Shown here in pieces: positions 44,545-53,089 of a DNA stretch of 64,000 nucleotides. Below the pieces are notes generated by a model. That model had not been told where the DNA came from and did no database searches. It worked only from the letters and a program-made list of their open reading frames with translations. Source of the DNA: CAYJDR01 sp964368965 (GTDB taxonomy: Bacteria; Chrysiogenota; Deferribacteres; Deferribacterales; Mucispirillaceae). The stretch lies in NCBI GenBank assembly GCA_964368965.1, contig CAYJDR010000002.1, positions 91,182-155,181 of the forward strand, given 5' to 3'. A program made the position numbers and the translations under genes. The stretch's first letter is position 1; the number at the start of each line of letters is the position of its first letter.

Positions 44545-45279
44545 ATGGAAGCACCAACTATATTCAGCGCATTTATCGCTGGCATATTTACATTTTTATC
44601 GCCATGCATACTGCCTCTTTTACCAGGCTATATATCTTTCATGTCAGGTGAATCACTCGACACCTTGAAAGACTCGAAAAGCCTTACGCCTAGGCTTAAA
44701 GCATTTCTTGGCGCACTTGCATTCGGCTTAGGCTTTACACTCATATTTGTTATACTTGGCGCAGCCGCGACTAGCCTTGGGCAAGCGCTATCACAATATA
44801 AAACAATACTGTCACAAATTGCAGGTGGTATTATAATTATATTTGGGTTGCATATGATAGGCGTGTTTAAAATAAAAACATTGCTTAAGCACTCTAAAAT
44901 AAACTATCAAGGTTCAAAACGTGTGCCGTTTTTTGTGCAAGCGTTTATACTTGGCATAGCATTTGTGCTTGGATGGACGCCATGCGTTGGCCCTATATTA
45001 TCAGGAATTTTAGCACTTGCAGCTGTCGAAAACACTGTATATGACGGAATTAAATTACTGCTTATCTATTCGCTTGGGTTATGGATACCGTTCTTGATTG
45101 CAGCACTTGCTATAAACGAAAGTTTATCATTTGCTCGCAAAGCCTCAAAATATATCGTGTGGGGCGAAAGAATTGCTGGTGGGTTGCTCATAACAATCGG
45201 CATATTGCTGCTAACTGACAACATGACACAAATAACTATATGGTTTTTAAAAGCGTTCCCTTGGTTACCTGTATATTAA
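44545..45279 (+). CDS. ccdA: Thiol:disulfide interchange membrane protein CcdA
   Basis: 244-residue inner-membrane protein with about six helices. It moves reducing equivalents from cytoplasmic thioredoxin to periplasmic thiol proteins such as ResA/TlpA-like lipoproteins (see 4761-5252). The two redox Cys lie in the symmetric motifs FLSPCILPLLPGYISF and LGWTPCVGPILSG. Divergent from the ccm block. Length normal. Followed by a bidirectional terminator. Confidence 0.95.
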   Translation: MEAPTIFSAFIAGIFTFLSPCILPLLPGYISFMSGESLDTLKDSKSLTPRLKAFLGALAFGLGFTLIFVILGAAATSLGQALSQYKTILSQIAGGIIIIFGLHMIGVFKIKTLLKHSKINYQGSKRVPFFVQAFILGIAFVLGWTPCVGPILSGILALAAVENTVYDGIKLLLIYSLGLWIPFLIAALAINESLSFARKASKYIVWGERIAGGLLITIGILLLTDNMTQITIWFLKAFPWLPVY

Positions 45280-45282
45280 AAA

Positions 45283-45303
45283 AGCTCCGAACTTGTCGGA
45301 GCT
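45283..45303. terminator. Bidirectional terminator between ccdA and flavoprotein gene
   Basis: AGCTCCGA (45283-45290) pairs with TCGGAGCT (45296-45303) around ACTTG. The preceding A-run gives a strong T-run on the minus strand (flavoprotein side), and TTTAAT follows on the plus strand, so it can serve both convergent genes. Confidence 0.85.
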
Positions 45304-45345
45304 TTAATAGGTAGAAACTTCTGTTTCATAAAGAGGGAAACTTTA

Positions 45346-46869
45346 TTAATCTAACTCATCTGCTATATGCTCTGCAGCAAAGCGGCCAGTTGTCATAGCG
45401 ATTGTACTTGCATAACCTGGTGCGATGTAGTGATAGTCACTACCAACCATACCACCAGATACATTACCAGCTGCATATAAACCTTTGATAGGTTGACCTT
45501 TTGTATCTAAAACTTGAGCATTTCTATTGATTTTTAAACCACCCATAGAGTCGCAAATTGTGTTGATACCTTTAAATGCATAGTAAGGGCCTTCTGTAAG
45601 TGGGCGCATAAACTCTGCTGATTTACCAAAGTCTGTATCGTTACCAGCTTGAGCTAACTCGTTGTATCTTTCAACTGTCGCCTCAAGAACTTTTGGGTCC
45701 ATGCCTAATTGTTTTGCTAAATCTTTAATGCTGTTAGCTTTGAACGCATAACCATTTTTTAAACCGTCTGCAATCGCTTGATCCATGTATTTTAGTTTTT
45801 GACCTTTTTGGAACATTGTGAAATAGCCTGTGTGTGCACCTTGGCCAGTTTTTAAATCTTCAACCATGTCTTCATTTAAAATTGCTATTTGGATATTGTC
45901 ATGCATCATTAACGAGTTAGACACGATTGTAAAGTCACCAGAGAAGCTCTCGTTTAAGAAACGGTAGCCAGCTTGGTTTACCCATAAATCTTTACTTTTT
46001 AGCGCCATGTACATATCTAATAGGTATGGTTCATCCCATAGTTCGCCATATGTTCTGTTCACAGGGAAAGCACCTTCCCATATGATAGTGTTCATATCTG
46101 CTGTATCTGCACCAACTGATAGACCCATTAATAAACCTTGGCCATCATTTTTAGGCAATGTTAATGTTTTAATGTTTTCAGGTACAGTTGTATATTTCGC
46201 CCTTAATTCTTTATTTGCTGTGAAAGAACCAGTCGCTAAGATAACTGCTTTTGCATCGAAGCGTACTTTTTCATCTTCCTCATCAGTTGCCCACACGCCT
46301 ACTACTTCACCTTTTTTGTTAGTGATTAGCTCGTATGCTCTCATTTCTGTGAATACTTTACCACCGTTATCAGTAACAACTTTTGCTAACGTGTTTGCGA
46401 AGTGTTTGCCAGGGTTTACTGTTTCATAGTTGTGATAAACTTCGTTACCACCAACATATGAACGGTGAACAGCTGTAAACATAATGCCTTTATCTTCTAG
46501 CCATGCGATAGTTGGTGCGCTGTAATCAACAACCCTTTTTACTAACGAGCCATCTACTTTCCAGTGAGCATAGTCCATGATTTGTACAAACGCTTTTGAG
46601 CGGTCTAAGTCAACCATTGCTTCACTTTGCAACCTACTACCAACTGCAAAAGAACCTTCAACGAAGTGACCAACGCCACCTAAGCCAGGTAGTTGCTCGA
46701 TCAAGATAGTATCAAGCCCTTTTTCTGCGGCTGCGGCAGCAGCACTTGAACCCGCCATACCAGAACCTACAACAATTACATCTGCTTTATACACTTGCTG
46801 TGCAAAAGCTGGTTGGATAGCTAACATTGATAATGCTAATGTCAACAATAGTTTTGAAAATTTTCTCAT
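45346..46869 (-). CDS. Periplasmic FAD-dependent reductase (flavocytochrome c family, unusual active site)
   Basis: 507-residue exported flavoprotein. Signal peptide KLLLTLALSMLAIQPAFA precedes the FAD Rossmann motif VIVVGSGMAGSSAAAAAAEKG. C-terminal GLYAAGNVSGG is the second FAD motif. The fold is that of fumarate reductase Fcc3, but its active-site residues are absent: no HP near the His365 position, the TTRDK Arg402 segment reads FSGDF after GYRFLNES, the HHTMGG His504 reads CDSMGG, and GANRLGG (Arg544) reads GSDYHYIA. Its substrate is therefore probably not fumarate. It lacks an own haem domain; the tetraheme gene 29 bp upstream probably feeds it. GGAGG is spaced for ATG 46869. Confidence 0.88.
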   Translation of the reverse strand: MRKFSKLLLTLALSMLAIQPAFAQQVYKADVIVVGSGMAGSSAAAAAAEKGLDTILIEQLPGLGGVGHFVEGSFAVGSRLQSEAMVDLDRSKAFVQIMDYAHWKVDGSLVKRVVDYSAPTIAWLEDKGIMFTAVHRSYVGGNEVYHNYETVNPGKHFANTLAKVVTDNGGKVFTEMRAYELITNKKGEVVGVWATDEEDEKVRFDAKAVILATGSFTANKELRAKYTTVPENIKTLTLPKNDGQGLLMGLSVGADTADMNTIIWEGAFPVNRTYGELWDEPYLLDMYMALKSKDLWVNQAGYRFLNESFSGDFTIVSNSLMMHDNIQIAILNEDMVEDLKTGQGAHTGYFTMFQKGQKLKYMDQAIADGLKNGYAFKANSIKDLAKQLGMDPKVLEATVERYNELAQAGNDTDFGKSAEFMRPLTEGPYYAFKGINTICDSMGGLKINRNAQVLDTKGQPIKGLYAAGNVSGGMVGSDYHYIAPGYASTIAMTTGRFAAEHIADELD

Positions 46870-46898
46870 CTTCATTCCTCCATGTTAGAATAAAATAA

Positions 46899-47270
46899 CT
46901 ACTTTACTTGCAATTTATAATCGTGGCATTCATTACATGCCAAAACTGGTTCCTTATGATATGTGTGGCACTTTGTACAGCGTATGTTTGTGCCATAGTG
47001 TGAGTCATGCACTTTCACTTCCCTATTTGGATAGTTTTCTATATGCGTATCATTTCCAATATAGCCACCACTGCCATCATCATGGCACGCTAAGCAATCA
47101 GCTTTTTTTGGGCGCTTCACAGGCTCATCTACGCCGTGGCAATCTGCACAACTAAGCTCCATTTCTAAATGTGCTTTCATAGCTACTACTGGTTTATCCT
47201 CAGCAGCTAATGCAGTCATAATGAAGCCACTTATTAACAAAATCATTAAAATACTAAACTTGATTTTCAT
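46899..47270 (-). CDS. Periplasmic tetraheme cytochrome c
   Basis: 123-residue exported cytochrome. Signal peptide KFSILMILLISGFIMTALA is followed by four CxxCH sites: CADCH, CLACH, CTKCH and CNECH, with further His for bis-His ligation. Size and spacing match the small tetraheme domain that is fused to the flavin domain in Shewanella Fcc3; here it is a separate gene directly upstream of the flavoprotein. It requires the Ccm system encoded nearby. ATG at 47270 has GGAG upstream. Confidence 0.93.
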   Translation of the reverse strand: MKIKFSILMILLISGFIMTALAAEDKPVVAMKAHLEMELSCADCHGVDEPVKRPKKADCLACHDDGSGGYIGNDTHIENYPNREVKVHDSHYGTNIRCTKCHTYHKEPVLACNECHDYKLQVK

Positions 47271-47296
47271 GTGAGTCTCCTCTATACTTTTAAAGC

Positions 47297-47338
47297 ACAT
47301 TACATTAAATATTTTTAATTTTCTGTCGCCATGGCGAC
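47297..47338 (-). promoter_or_regulatory. Perfect palindrome and promoter between cytochrome and Crp/Fnr genes
   Basis: GTCGCCATGGCGAC (47325-47338) is a perfect 14-bp palindrome, GC-rich in an AT-rich region. It resembles TGTCG-N6-CGACA-type Crp-family sites. On the minus strand TAATGT (47302-47297) could be a -10 for the cytochrome gene, placing the palindrome near -41.5, the class II activator position. On the plus strand the palindrome is followed by a T-rich tract, so a terminator or attenuator is the alternative. Confidence 0.5.
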
Positions 47339-47395
47339 TGTTTTTTATTTTTTTTAGAATTAGTTTATATTATACAAAATAAATAAGGGTTTAAA

Positions 47396-48118
47396 ATGAA
47401 CAGATACCTATATCCTTGGTTCCATTTACGTTTACCTCACGAACTACAAAAGGTATTTCATGACTATGGGCATGTCACTAAATATAAAAAAGGTGATAAG
47501 ATTATTGACCTTATAGATAAACCAAAAGAAATTTCATTGATAATAAAAGGCTGTTGTATGTTTGATGAATACTCGATAGATGGCAAAGGGATTTCACTTG
47601 GAATACTCATGCCTAATACGACTTACGGTGAACCAGCACTATCTAATGATTACATGCGTGTCACAACGATAGCACTTGAAGATACAGAAGTTCTAAAACT
47701 ACCTCTTACACCACTTTATAAAGCACTAGCTAATGATATTGAACTTAATAAATGCATGCTTAAATATCTTATGGATAAAGTAAACTACTTTGAATATATC
47801 CGCTATCATCATTATCAATCCAACATTCAACAACGTCTTGCCGTGTTTTTAAAGTCGTATGTTATTTTTAATGATGCTAAGCCTCGAAGTGATGGTTTTT
47901 ATAAAATGAGCATAAAACTAACTCATAGCTTACTTGCAGAAATTTTGAACACAGGGCGTTCAACAATATCAATGGTTATCGCATACCTTGCAAAAGAAAA
48001 CTTGCTTCATTTTGACCATAAATGTTTATACTTTTCTCAAAAACTCATTGATGATGACATGATAAACACTACCCTCAAAGAGCTATCATGGGCAGAGATA
48101 CGCCAAAAATCTATGTAA
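47396..48118 (+). CDS. Crp/Fnr-family transcriptional regulator
   Basis: 240 residues. An N-terminal cyclic-nucleotide-binding-type jelly roll (KKGDKIIDLIDKPKEISLIIKG) is followed by the long dimer helix and a winged HTH with LTHSLLAEILNTGRSTISMVIAYL. The FNR-type N-terminal Cys cluster is absent, so it is not a 4Fe-4S oxygen sensor; scattered Cys (GCCMF) could bind haem or react with ligands. Divergent from the tetraheme cytochrome/flavoprotein operon, which it presumably controls through the palindrome at 47325-47338. Confidence 0.9.
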   Translation: MNRYLYPWFHLRLPHELQKVFHDYGHVTKYKKGDKIIDLIDKPKEISLIIKGCCMFDEYSIDGKGISLGILMPNTTYGEPALSNDYMRVTTIALEDTEVLKLPLTPLYKALANDIELNKCMLKYLMDKVNYFEYIRYHHYQSNIQQRLAVFLKSYVIFNDAKPRSDGFYKMSIKLTHSLLAEILNTGRSTISMVIAYLAKENLLHFDHKCLYFSQKLIDDDMINTTLKELSWAEIRQKSM

Positions 48119-48186
48119 TAAAATACTTTTATTTTCTGACATTTTTGGTATAATAATACGATTATAAAACAACATATCGAGGCAAT

Positions 48187-49185
48187 ATGGACATAAGCAA
48201 TCGTATTTTAGGTGCATGGTATGGGCAAGCATATGGCGACTCTATGGGTATGCCAGGCGAACTTTGGCCTATTAGTACCCTACGTGAAAAATTAGGACAC
48301 ATCAAAACATTACAAGCAGGGCACCCTGAAAATATCGCAGCAAATGAATTTGTAGCGGGCGAGTACACAGATGATACATCATGTGCTATTGCTGTCGCCT
48401 CATCGCTAATTGAAAACGGTGGAAACATCTCACCAGAAAAAATCGGGCAAAAAATCTTAGAATGGGCAAACTCTATCAACGCTTTTGAGCGCAACATTTT
48501 AGGGCCTAGTACAAAATCATCACTAACAGCGATAAAGAATGGTGAAAGTATTGAATCACTAGAAAACATGGGTGTTACAAACGGCTGTGTTATGCGCATA
48601 CTGCCTGTTGCTTGCGCATATAAAACTGATAACATTGATCAATTTATCAAGAATGTCGAAATGTCTTGTATGCCAACTCATAAAGCAGATGTTGCTGTGG
48701 CTGGCGCAACTGCTGTTGCGTGGGCTATTTCATGCGCTATTGATGGCAAAGGCTGGGATTATATCAAAGCAAACATTTGTGACATAACTGAAAAAGCTCA
48801 AAACTATGGCACAAGTAGCTATTCACCTAGCGTTGCAAGGCGTATCAAGTATGCATTATCATTTGCGAACAGCATAAAAAGTAGAGAAAATTTAGATTAT
48901 CATAAAGAATTTTTTGATGAAATCGGCACTGGCATGTCTATTATAGAAACAGTACCTACAGCATTAGCGATTGTCGACTTTGTTGATACAAATCCTATTG
49001 ATTGTGCGATATTTTGTGCAAACATCGGTGGCGATACAGATACAATCGGCGCTATTGCAACGGCAATCTGCGGAGCAATACACGGAACTAGTGCATTTAA
49101 TATAGATGAAATCAAGTTAATTGAAGAGGTAAACAATATCAACTTTTCAGATATTGCTAACTCACTACATAATATTAGAAAATAG
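48187..49185 (+). CDS. ADP-ribosylglycohydrolase family protein
   Basis: 332 residues of the DraG-like fold. The Mg-binding motifs are GEYTDDTSCAIAVASSL near residue 60 and GGDTDTIGAIATAICGA near 280. DraG-type enzymes cleave ADP-ribose from proteins or small molecules; members linked to permeases and sugar kinases are thought to be nucleoside or ribosyl hydrolases. It starts an operon with an NCS1 permease (12 bp downstream) and a PfkB kinase. Start at ATG with CGAGG 6 nt upstream. Confidence 0.92.
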   Translation: MDISNRILGAWYGQAYGDSMGMPGELWPISTLREKLGHIKTLQAGHPENIAANEFVAGEYTDDTSCAIAVASSLIENGGNISPEKIGQKILEWANSINAFERNILGPSTKSSLTAIKNGESIESLENMGVTNGCVMRILPVACAYKTDNIDQFIKNVEMSCMPTHKADVAVAGATAVAWAISCAIDGKGWDYIKANICDITEKAQNYGTSSYSPSVARRIKYALSFANSIKSRENLDYHKEFFDEIGTGMSIIETVPTALAIVDFVDTNPIDCAIFCANIGGDTDTIGAIATAICGAIHGTSAFNIDEIKLIEEVNNINFSDIANSLHNIRK

Positions 49186-49197
49186 TTGGGGGCTAAG

Positions 49198-50574
49198 ATG
49201 GGGCTAAAAGAACTTTTCCAAGTTGAAGAAACAGGAATCGAAGTAATTAAACAAGAAGAAAAAACAGGTACACCAAAAGATTTATTTTGGGTATGGTTTG
49301 CCTCTAACATAGGTATATTAGGTATCGTTTATGGTGCTATCATTGTCGCATATGGTTTAAGCTTTATACAAGCCGTTGCAGTCACTTTGCTGGGTGCTTT
49401 ATCGTTCACTATCGTTGGCTATATTAGCTTGAGCGGTCGTGATGGCGGCGCTTCAACATTGACACTTTCAAGAAATATTTTCGGCTTCCAAGGTAACAAA
49501 TTCCCAACCGCTGTCGTATGGACAAACTTAATGGGCTGGGAAGCTGTAAACGTTATCACAGGCACATTTACACTATCTGCATTGTTTAACACTATCGGCT
49601 TTGCAGCATCGCCTGTACAACTGTCAATATCACTTGCGATATTTTTCGGATTAGTTATTGTTGTTAGCTTCTTCGGTCAGAAAACAATCGTTGCGATACA
49701 ATCAATTTTCACATGGTTATTCGGTGGCTTAACAGGTATCGTTGTTATATACCTTGTTATGCAAACAGATTGGTCAGTTGTTATGCAGATGCCTTCTGGC
49801 TCATGGCAAAGCTTTATATCAGTATTATCTATCATCATTGCAGGCACAGGCATTAGCTGGGGTATCGCTGGTGCAGATTATAGCAGATATCAAAGCAAAT
49901 CTGTTTCATCTAAATCACTCATGGGCACAGTAACGATTGCTGCATTCATACCGTTATTTATATTGATGACTGTTGGTGTATTGCTTGCATCTAAACTTCC
50001 TGAACTTTCATCAGCTAGCAACCCTATAGACGTTATCGGCTCTGCACTTCCAAAGTGGATGACTATTCCATACCTTATTGCTGCAACTGGCGGTATCGTA
50101 TCTATGGCTGTTATGAGCTTATATTCAGCTGGACTTAACCTATTAATCATCGGCGTAAAAGTTAGGCGTATCACGGCTATTATTATTGATGCTATCATCA
50201 TCATATTTGTTGCTGTTTATATTTTATTCATAAAAGAAGATTTCATGGGACCTTTCCAAGCGTTCTTGATTATGACTGGTTGTGGACTTGCAGCATTTGA
50301 AGCTATGTTCATCATCGACTATGCCCTAAAGAGAAAAAGTAAAGGCTACTCAGTTGAAGCAATGACTGTTGAAAAACAAACAAAAAGCTATGCGCCGCTT
50401 ATCATTTGGTTGCTTGGTACAGTTGCAGGTTTATTAGTTACAAACGGATACGCATTTGCTGGGCCTCTCTCAAAAGGAATTTTTGCAGATAGTAGCCTTG
50501 GGCTTGTGCTTTCAAGTTTAGTCTCAGGCGTGTTGTACTTATGTTATATAAAAATGGATAAAGATAATGGATAA
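49198..50574 (+). CDS. Cytosine/purine permease (NCS1 family)
   Basis: 458-residue transporter with 12 predicted helices. Family features: the first-helix region FASNIGILGIVYGAII, GRDGGASTLTLSRNIFGFQGNKFP and WEAVNVITGTF, matching CodB/PurP-like NCS1 importers of nucleobases and related compounds. The ATG at 49198 has GGGGG about 6 nt upstream; a TTG 12 nt earlier does not. The 3' end overlaps the PfkB gene by 8 bp. It probably imports the nucleoside or base used by its two operon partners. Confidence 0.9.
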   Translation: MGLKELFQVEETGIEVIKQEEKTGTPKDLFWVWFASNIGILGIVYGAIIVAYGLSFIQAVAVTLLGALSFTIVGYISLSGRDGGASTLTLSRNIFGFQGNKFPTAVVWTNLMGWEAVNVITGTFTLSALFNTIGFAASPVQLSISLAIFFGLVIVVSFFGQKTIVAIQSIFTWLFGGLTGIVVIYLVMQTDWSVVMQMPSGSWQSFISVLSIIIAGTGISWGIAGADYSRYQSKSVSSKSLMGTVTIAAFIPLFILMTVGVLLASKLPELSSASNPIDVIGSALPKWMTIPYLIAATGGIVSMAVMSLYSAGLNLLIIGVKVRRITAIIIDAIIIIFVAVYILFIKEDFMGPFQAFLIMTGCGLAAFEAMFIIDYALKRKSKGYSVEAMTVEKQTKSYAPLIIWLLGTVAGLLVTNGYAFAGPLSKGIFADSSLGLVLSSLVSGVLYLCYIKMDKDNG

Positions 50575-51517
50575 TAAAATCGTATCGGCATTACAAAAAG
50601 GTTCAGATAAAACTGTGCTTGTTATCGGTGCAGCTATAATAGATGAAGTTATAAAGATAGACAAACTCCCGACATCAGGCGCTGATATTATGGGTGAGCT
50701 AGTGCAAGCCAATATTGGTGGTTGCGCATGGAATGTGTTGCTTGGCCTAAAAAGACTAGGCATTAGCCCAACTTGTGGCATTCTTTGCGGCAATGGCGCT
50801 AATGCTGAACTTATCAAGCTGGCTATTGAGAATAATGGTTTTGAAGCAATATTCCATAGCAAAAGCCACGATAACGGAAAATGTTTAGCATTTGTTGAGC
50901 CTAGTGGTGAGCGCACATTCCTAACATTTGCTGGAGCAGAGGAATATTGGGATAACGACATGTTCGCTATCCTTGACAACCTTCGCTTTGACTATGTCTA
51001 TCTATCAGGATATGAACTAGCATGCCCAACAGGTGACATAATTGCAAGAAATATTGCATCACTTAAAGGTGCACCAACCATAATAGTTGACCTCGGGCCA
51101 CGTATCGCAGATATCAAAGGCGAAGTATTAAAAGAGCTATTAAAGTGCAACGTAATCTTTAGCATGAACGAAGACGAAGCATTAAGCTATAGCATAAATT
51201 GTGATAACAGCACCGATGCTGGTGAACAAATTAGCACGCGACTAGGCAAGCCCGTAATATTACATGCTGGAGCTGATGGGGCTTACATGTTTGATGGCGA
51301 TGTTAAAGAGCATGTCCCTGTGCGCATAGCAAATATTGTAGATACAATCGGTGCGGGCGATGCCCATACAGCAGGCTTAATTGCAGGGCTAGCGCATGGA
51401 CTCGCACCAGCAGAAGCACTTGCTCTAGGCAACGAAGTAGCGAGATACGTTGTTGAGCGTGTAGGCTCTGACTGCTCGCCAACTGTTGAAGAACTACTAA
51501 ACGAGGTAAATAAGTAG
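50567..51517 (+). CDS. PfkB-family carbohydrate/nucleoside kinase
   Basis: 316-residue ribokinase-like enzyme. VLVIGAAIIDEV at the N-terminus, ANIGGCAWNVL in the substrate region and the anion-hole/catalytic motif DTIGAGDAHTAG near the C-terminus are PfkB signatures. It phosphorylates a sugar or nucleoside with ATP. In this operon (hydrolase, NCS1 permease, kinase) the substrate is likely a nucleoside or ribose derived from it, which is an inference. Overlaps the permease stop. Confidence 0.92.
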   Translation: MDNKIVSALQKGSDKTVLVIGAAIIDEVIKIDKLPTSGADIMGELVQANIGGCAWNVLLGLKRLGISPTCGILCGNGANAELIKLAIENNGFEAIFHSKSHDNGKCLAFVEPSGERTFLTFAGAEEYWDNDMFAILDNLRFDYVYLSGYELACPTGDIIARNIASLKGAPTIIVDLGPRIADIKGEVLKELLKCNVIFSMNEDEALSYSINCDNSTDAGEQISTRLGKPVILHAGADGAYMFDGDVKEHVPVRIANIVDTIGAGDAHTAGLIAGLAHGLAPAEALALGNEVARYVVERVGSDCSPTVEELLNEVNK

Positions 51518-51540
51518 CGCTACAAACTTTACATCTTTTA

Positions 51541-51584
51541 CATTGCTAAATCAGACAAATATAGTATAATATAGCAATGTCTGA
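51541..51584 (+). promoter_or_regulatory. Promoter with two interleaved inverted repeats (ferredoxin operon)
   Basis: TTGCTA (51543-51548), 16-bp spacer, TATAAT (51565-51570) is a good sigma-70 promoter. CATTGCTA (51541-51548) pairs with TAGCAATG (51572-51579), and TCAGAC (51551-51556) with GTCTGA (51579-51584). The pairs interlock and flank the -35 and -10; the last arm touches the Shine-Dalgarno sequence. An operator pair is the simplest reading. Confidence 0.55.
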
Positions 51585-51593
51585 GGTAATAAA

Positions 51594-52217
51594 ATGATTA
51601 GAAATGTAATTAAAATTGAAGCTGATAAATGTATCGGCTGTGCGCTATGCGTAAACGCTTGCCATGAAAGTGCAATCCAACTTGTTGATGGCAAAGCCAC
51701 TTTAGTGAGTGAGCACTACTGCGACGGGCTTGGCAACTGCTTGCCAGTTTGTCCTACAAACGCTATCTCTTTTGAAGAGCGTGAAGCACCTGAATATGAT
51801 AAGGAAGCTGTAAAAACTCATAAAAAGCAGCTAGAAGAACATGCTGAAAAAGCAATGACGCACCTAAACCAATGGCCTGTGCAAATAAAGCTTGTGCCAG
51901 CAAATGCGCCATACTTTAATGGAGCTGATTTGCTAATCGCTGCAGATTGCACCGCTTATGCATATGGCAACTTCCATAACAAATTTATGAAAGATCGCAT
52001 AACTATTATTGGTTGCCCAAAACTTGACATGGTTGACTATACAGAGAAATTAGCGTCTATTATAGCTACTAACGATATTCAATCAATCATTGTTACACGC
52101 ATGCAAGTGCCTTGCTGTGGTGGTATTGAGCATGCTGTTAGGAATGCTGTAACTCAAAGTAGTAAAATTATCCCTTGCGATATTGTAACGATTACGCACG
52201 AAGGCAAAATCATTTAG
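51594..52217 (+). CDS. 4Fe-4S ferredoxin-domain protein
   Basis: 207 residues. The N-terminal ferredoxin domain has CIGCALCVNACHES and a second cluster-like set with CDGLGNCLPVCPTN, two 4Fe-4S sites. The C-terminal ~130 residues form an alpha/beta domain with further Cys (IAADCTAYA, IGCPKLDMVDY, VPCCGGIEHAV), as in uncharacterised anaerobe ferredoxin-like proteins. Electron donor or substrate unknown. The DsrE-like gene follows 75 bp downstream. Confidence 0.88.
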   Translation: MIRNVIKIEADKCIGCALCVNACHESAIQLVDGKATLVSEHYCDGLGNCLPVCPTNAISFEEREAPEYDKEAVKTHKKQLEEHAEKAMTHLNQWPVQIKLVPANAPYFNGADLLIAADCTAYAYGNFHNKFMKDRITIIGCPKLDMVDYTEKLASIIATNDIQSIIVTRMQVPCCGGIEHAVRNAVTQSSKIIPCDIVTITHEGKII

Positions 52218-52292
52218 TCAATTTTGTTCTTGAATTAAATGCGTATAAAGACTACACTGTGTTAAGAAACTATATTTTACACGAGGCAAACT

Positions 52293-52628
52293 ATGGCTAA
52301 ACTCAAAATATTATGGACTAATGCAGACCCTATCACAGCACACACTATGGTGTTTATGTATGCAGTTAACGCTATCAACCATAACTGGTGGGATGATATT
52401 GAAGTTATGATATGGGGCTCAACTGCTAAACTTGTTGTAGAAGATGTCTCAATCCAAGAACGCATCAACCTTGCGAAAAGAGCTGGTGTAAGCGTCGTTG
52501 CTTGCATAGCTTGCGCTAGGGAGTTAGGCATTGTTTCTGAACTATCAGCACTAGGTATTGAACTTAGGGGCTTAGGGCAACCGCTCACAGATATACTAAA
52601 AAATGATGAAAAGTTATTAACAATCTAA
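52293..52628 (+). CDS. DsrE-family protein
   Basis: 111 residues with the DsrE/DsrF-like Rossmann fold: N-terminal LKILWTNADPITAHTMVFMYA and a conserved Cys region VSVVACIACARELGI, whose cysteines could carry sulfur. Sulfur-relay DsrE proteins act with partners; no DsrF/DsrH genes are adjacent, so this belongs to the stand-alone group of unknown function. CGAGG precedes the ATG. A terminator follows. Confidence 0.85.
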   Translation: MAKLKILWTNADPITAHTMVFMYAVNAINHNWWDDIEVMIWGSTAKLVVEDVSIQERINLAKRAGVSVVACIACARELGIVSELSALGIELRGLGQPLTDILKNDEKLLTI

Positions 52629-52637
52629 ATAAAATTA

Positions 52638-52668
52638 AAGACGAGTTTTTAGGCTCGTCTTTTTCTTT
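52638..52668 (+). terminator. Intrinsic terminator after DsrE-like gene
   Basis: AAGACGAG (52638-52645) and CTCGTCTT (52654-52661) form a perfect 8-bp stem around TTTTTAGG, followed by TTTTC. It also lies at the 3' side of the YccF-like gene on the other strand. Confidence 0.88.
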
Positions 52669-53080
52669 ATATCCTATTTGCTACGTAATGTGGCACACAA
52701 ACTCTACCTACTGGTTGAAAATAAGTACCAATGCTTTTAAAAAGCGGGATTGCTACAGGTATGCCAACTATTGTAAGACACAAACCTATCGCCTGAAAAA
52801 ATATAGCAATCGCTAAAACCACGCCAAATGGCAAGTAAAACAGCCATATGATGAACGAATACGCCTCCCATAAGACATTCTGTTTTATGTTCAAATCACT
52901 CTTTGACGCCATACTATAGTGATATGGCAACAAAAGAAATTTAGAATATTGTATAAGCCCCAGCCCTATGGGAGCAGGCACAACCAACAACGTCAAAAAA
53001 GCACCGAGTAAAAATGTATTTATAGCTGTAATAAATCCACAAAAAGGAATATGCCACAATATATTACCTATTGTTCTCAT
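52667..53080 (-). CDS. YccF domain-containing membrane protein
   Basis: 137 residues with three to four hydrophobic stretches. The PFCGFITAINTFLLGAFLTLLVVPAPIGLGLIQYSKFLLLP segment and the VGIPVAIPLFKSI repeat are YccF-typical; the family is of unknown function. It is the last gene of the response regulator/histidine kinase operon (10-bp gap after the kinase), which suggests a link to the envelope signal sensed by that system. Confidence 0.85.
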   Translation of the reverse strand: MRTIGNILWHIPFCGFITAINTFLLGAFLTLLVVPAPIGLGLIQYSKFLLLPYHYSMASKSDLNIKQNVLWEAYSFIIWLFYLPFGVVLAIAIFFQAIGLCLTIVGIPVAIPLFKSIGTYFQPVGRVCVPHYVANRI

Positions 53081-53089
53081 TGGCTCTCC

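Noticed and set aside
45346..46869. Annotation as fumarate reductase
   Set aside because: None of the substrate-binding and proton-donating residues of Fcc3 are found; only the general flavoprotein family is supported.
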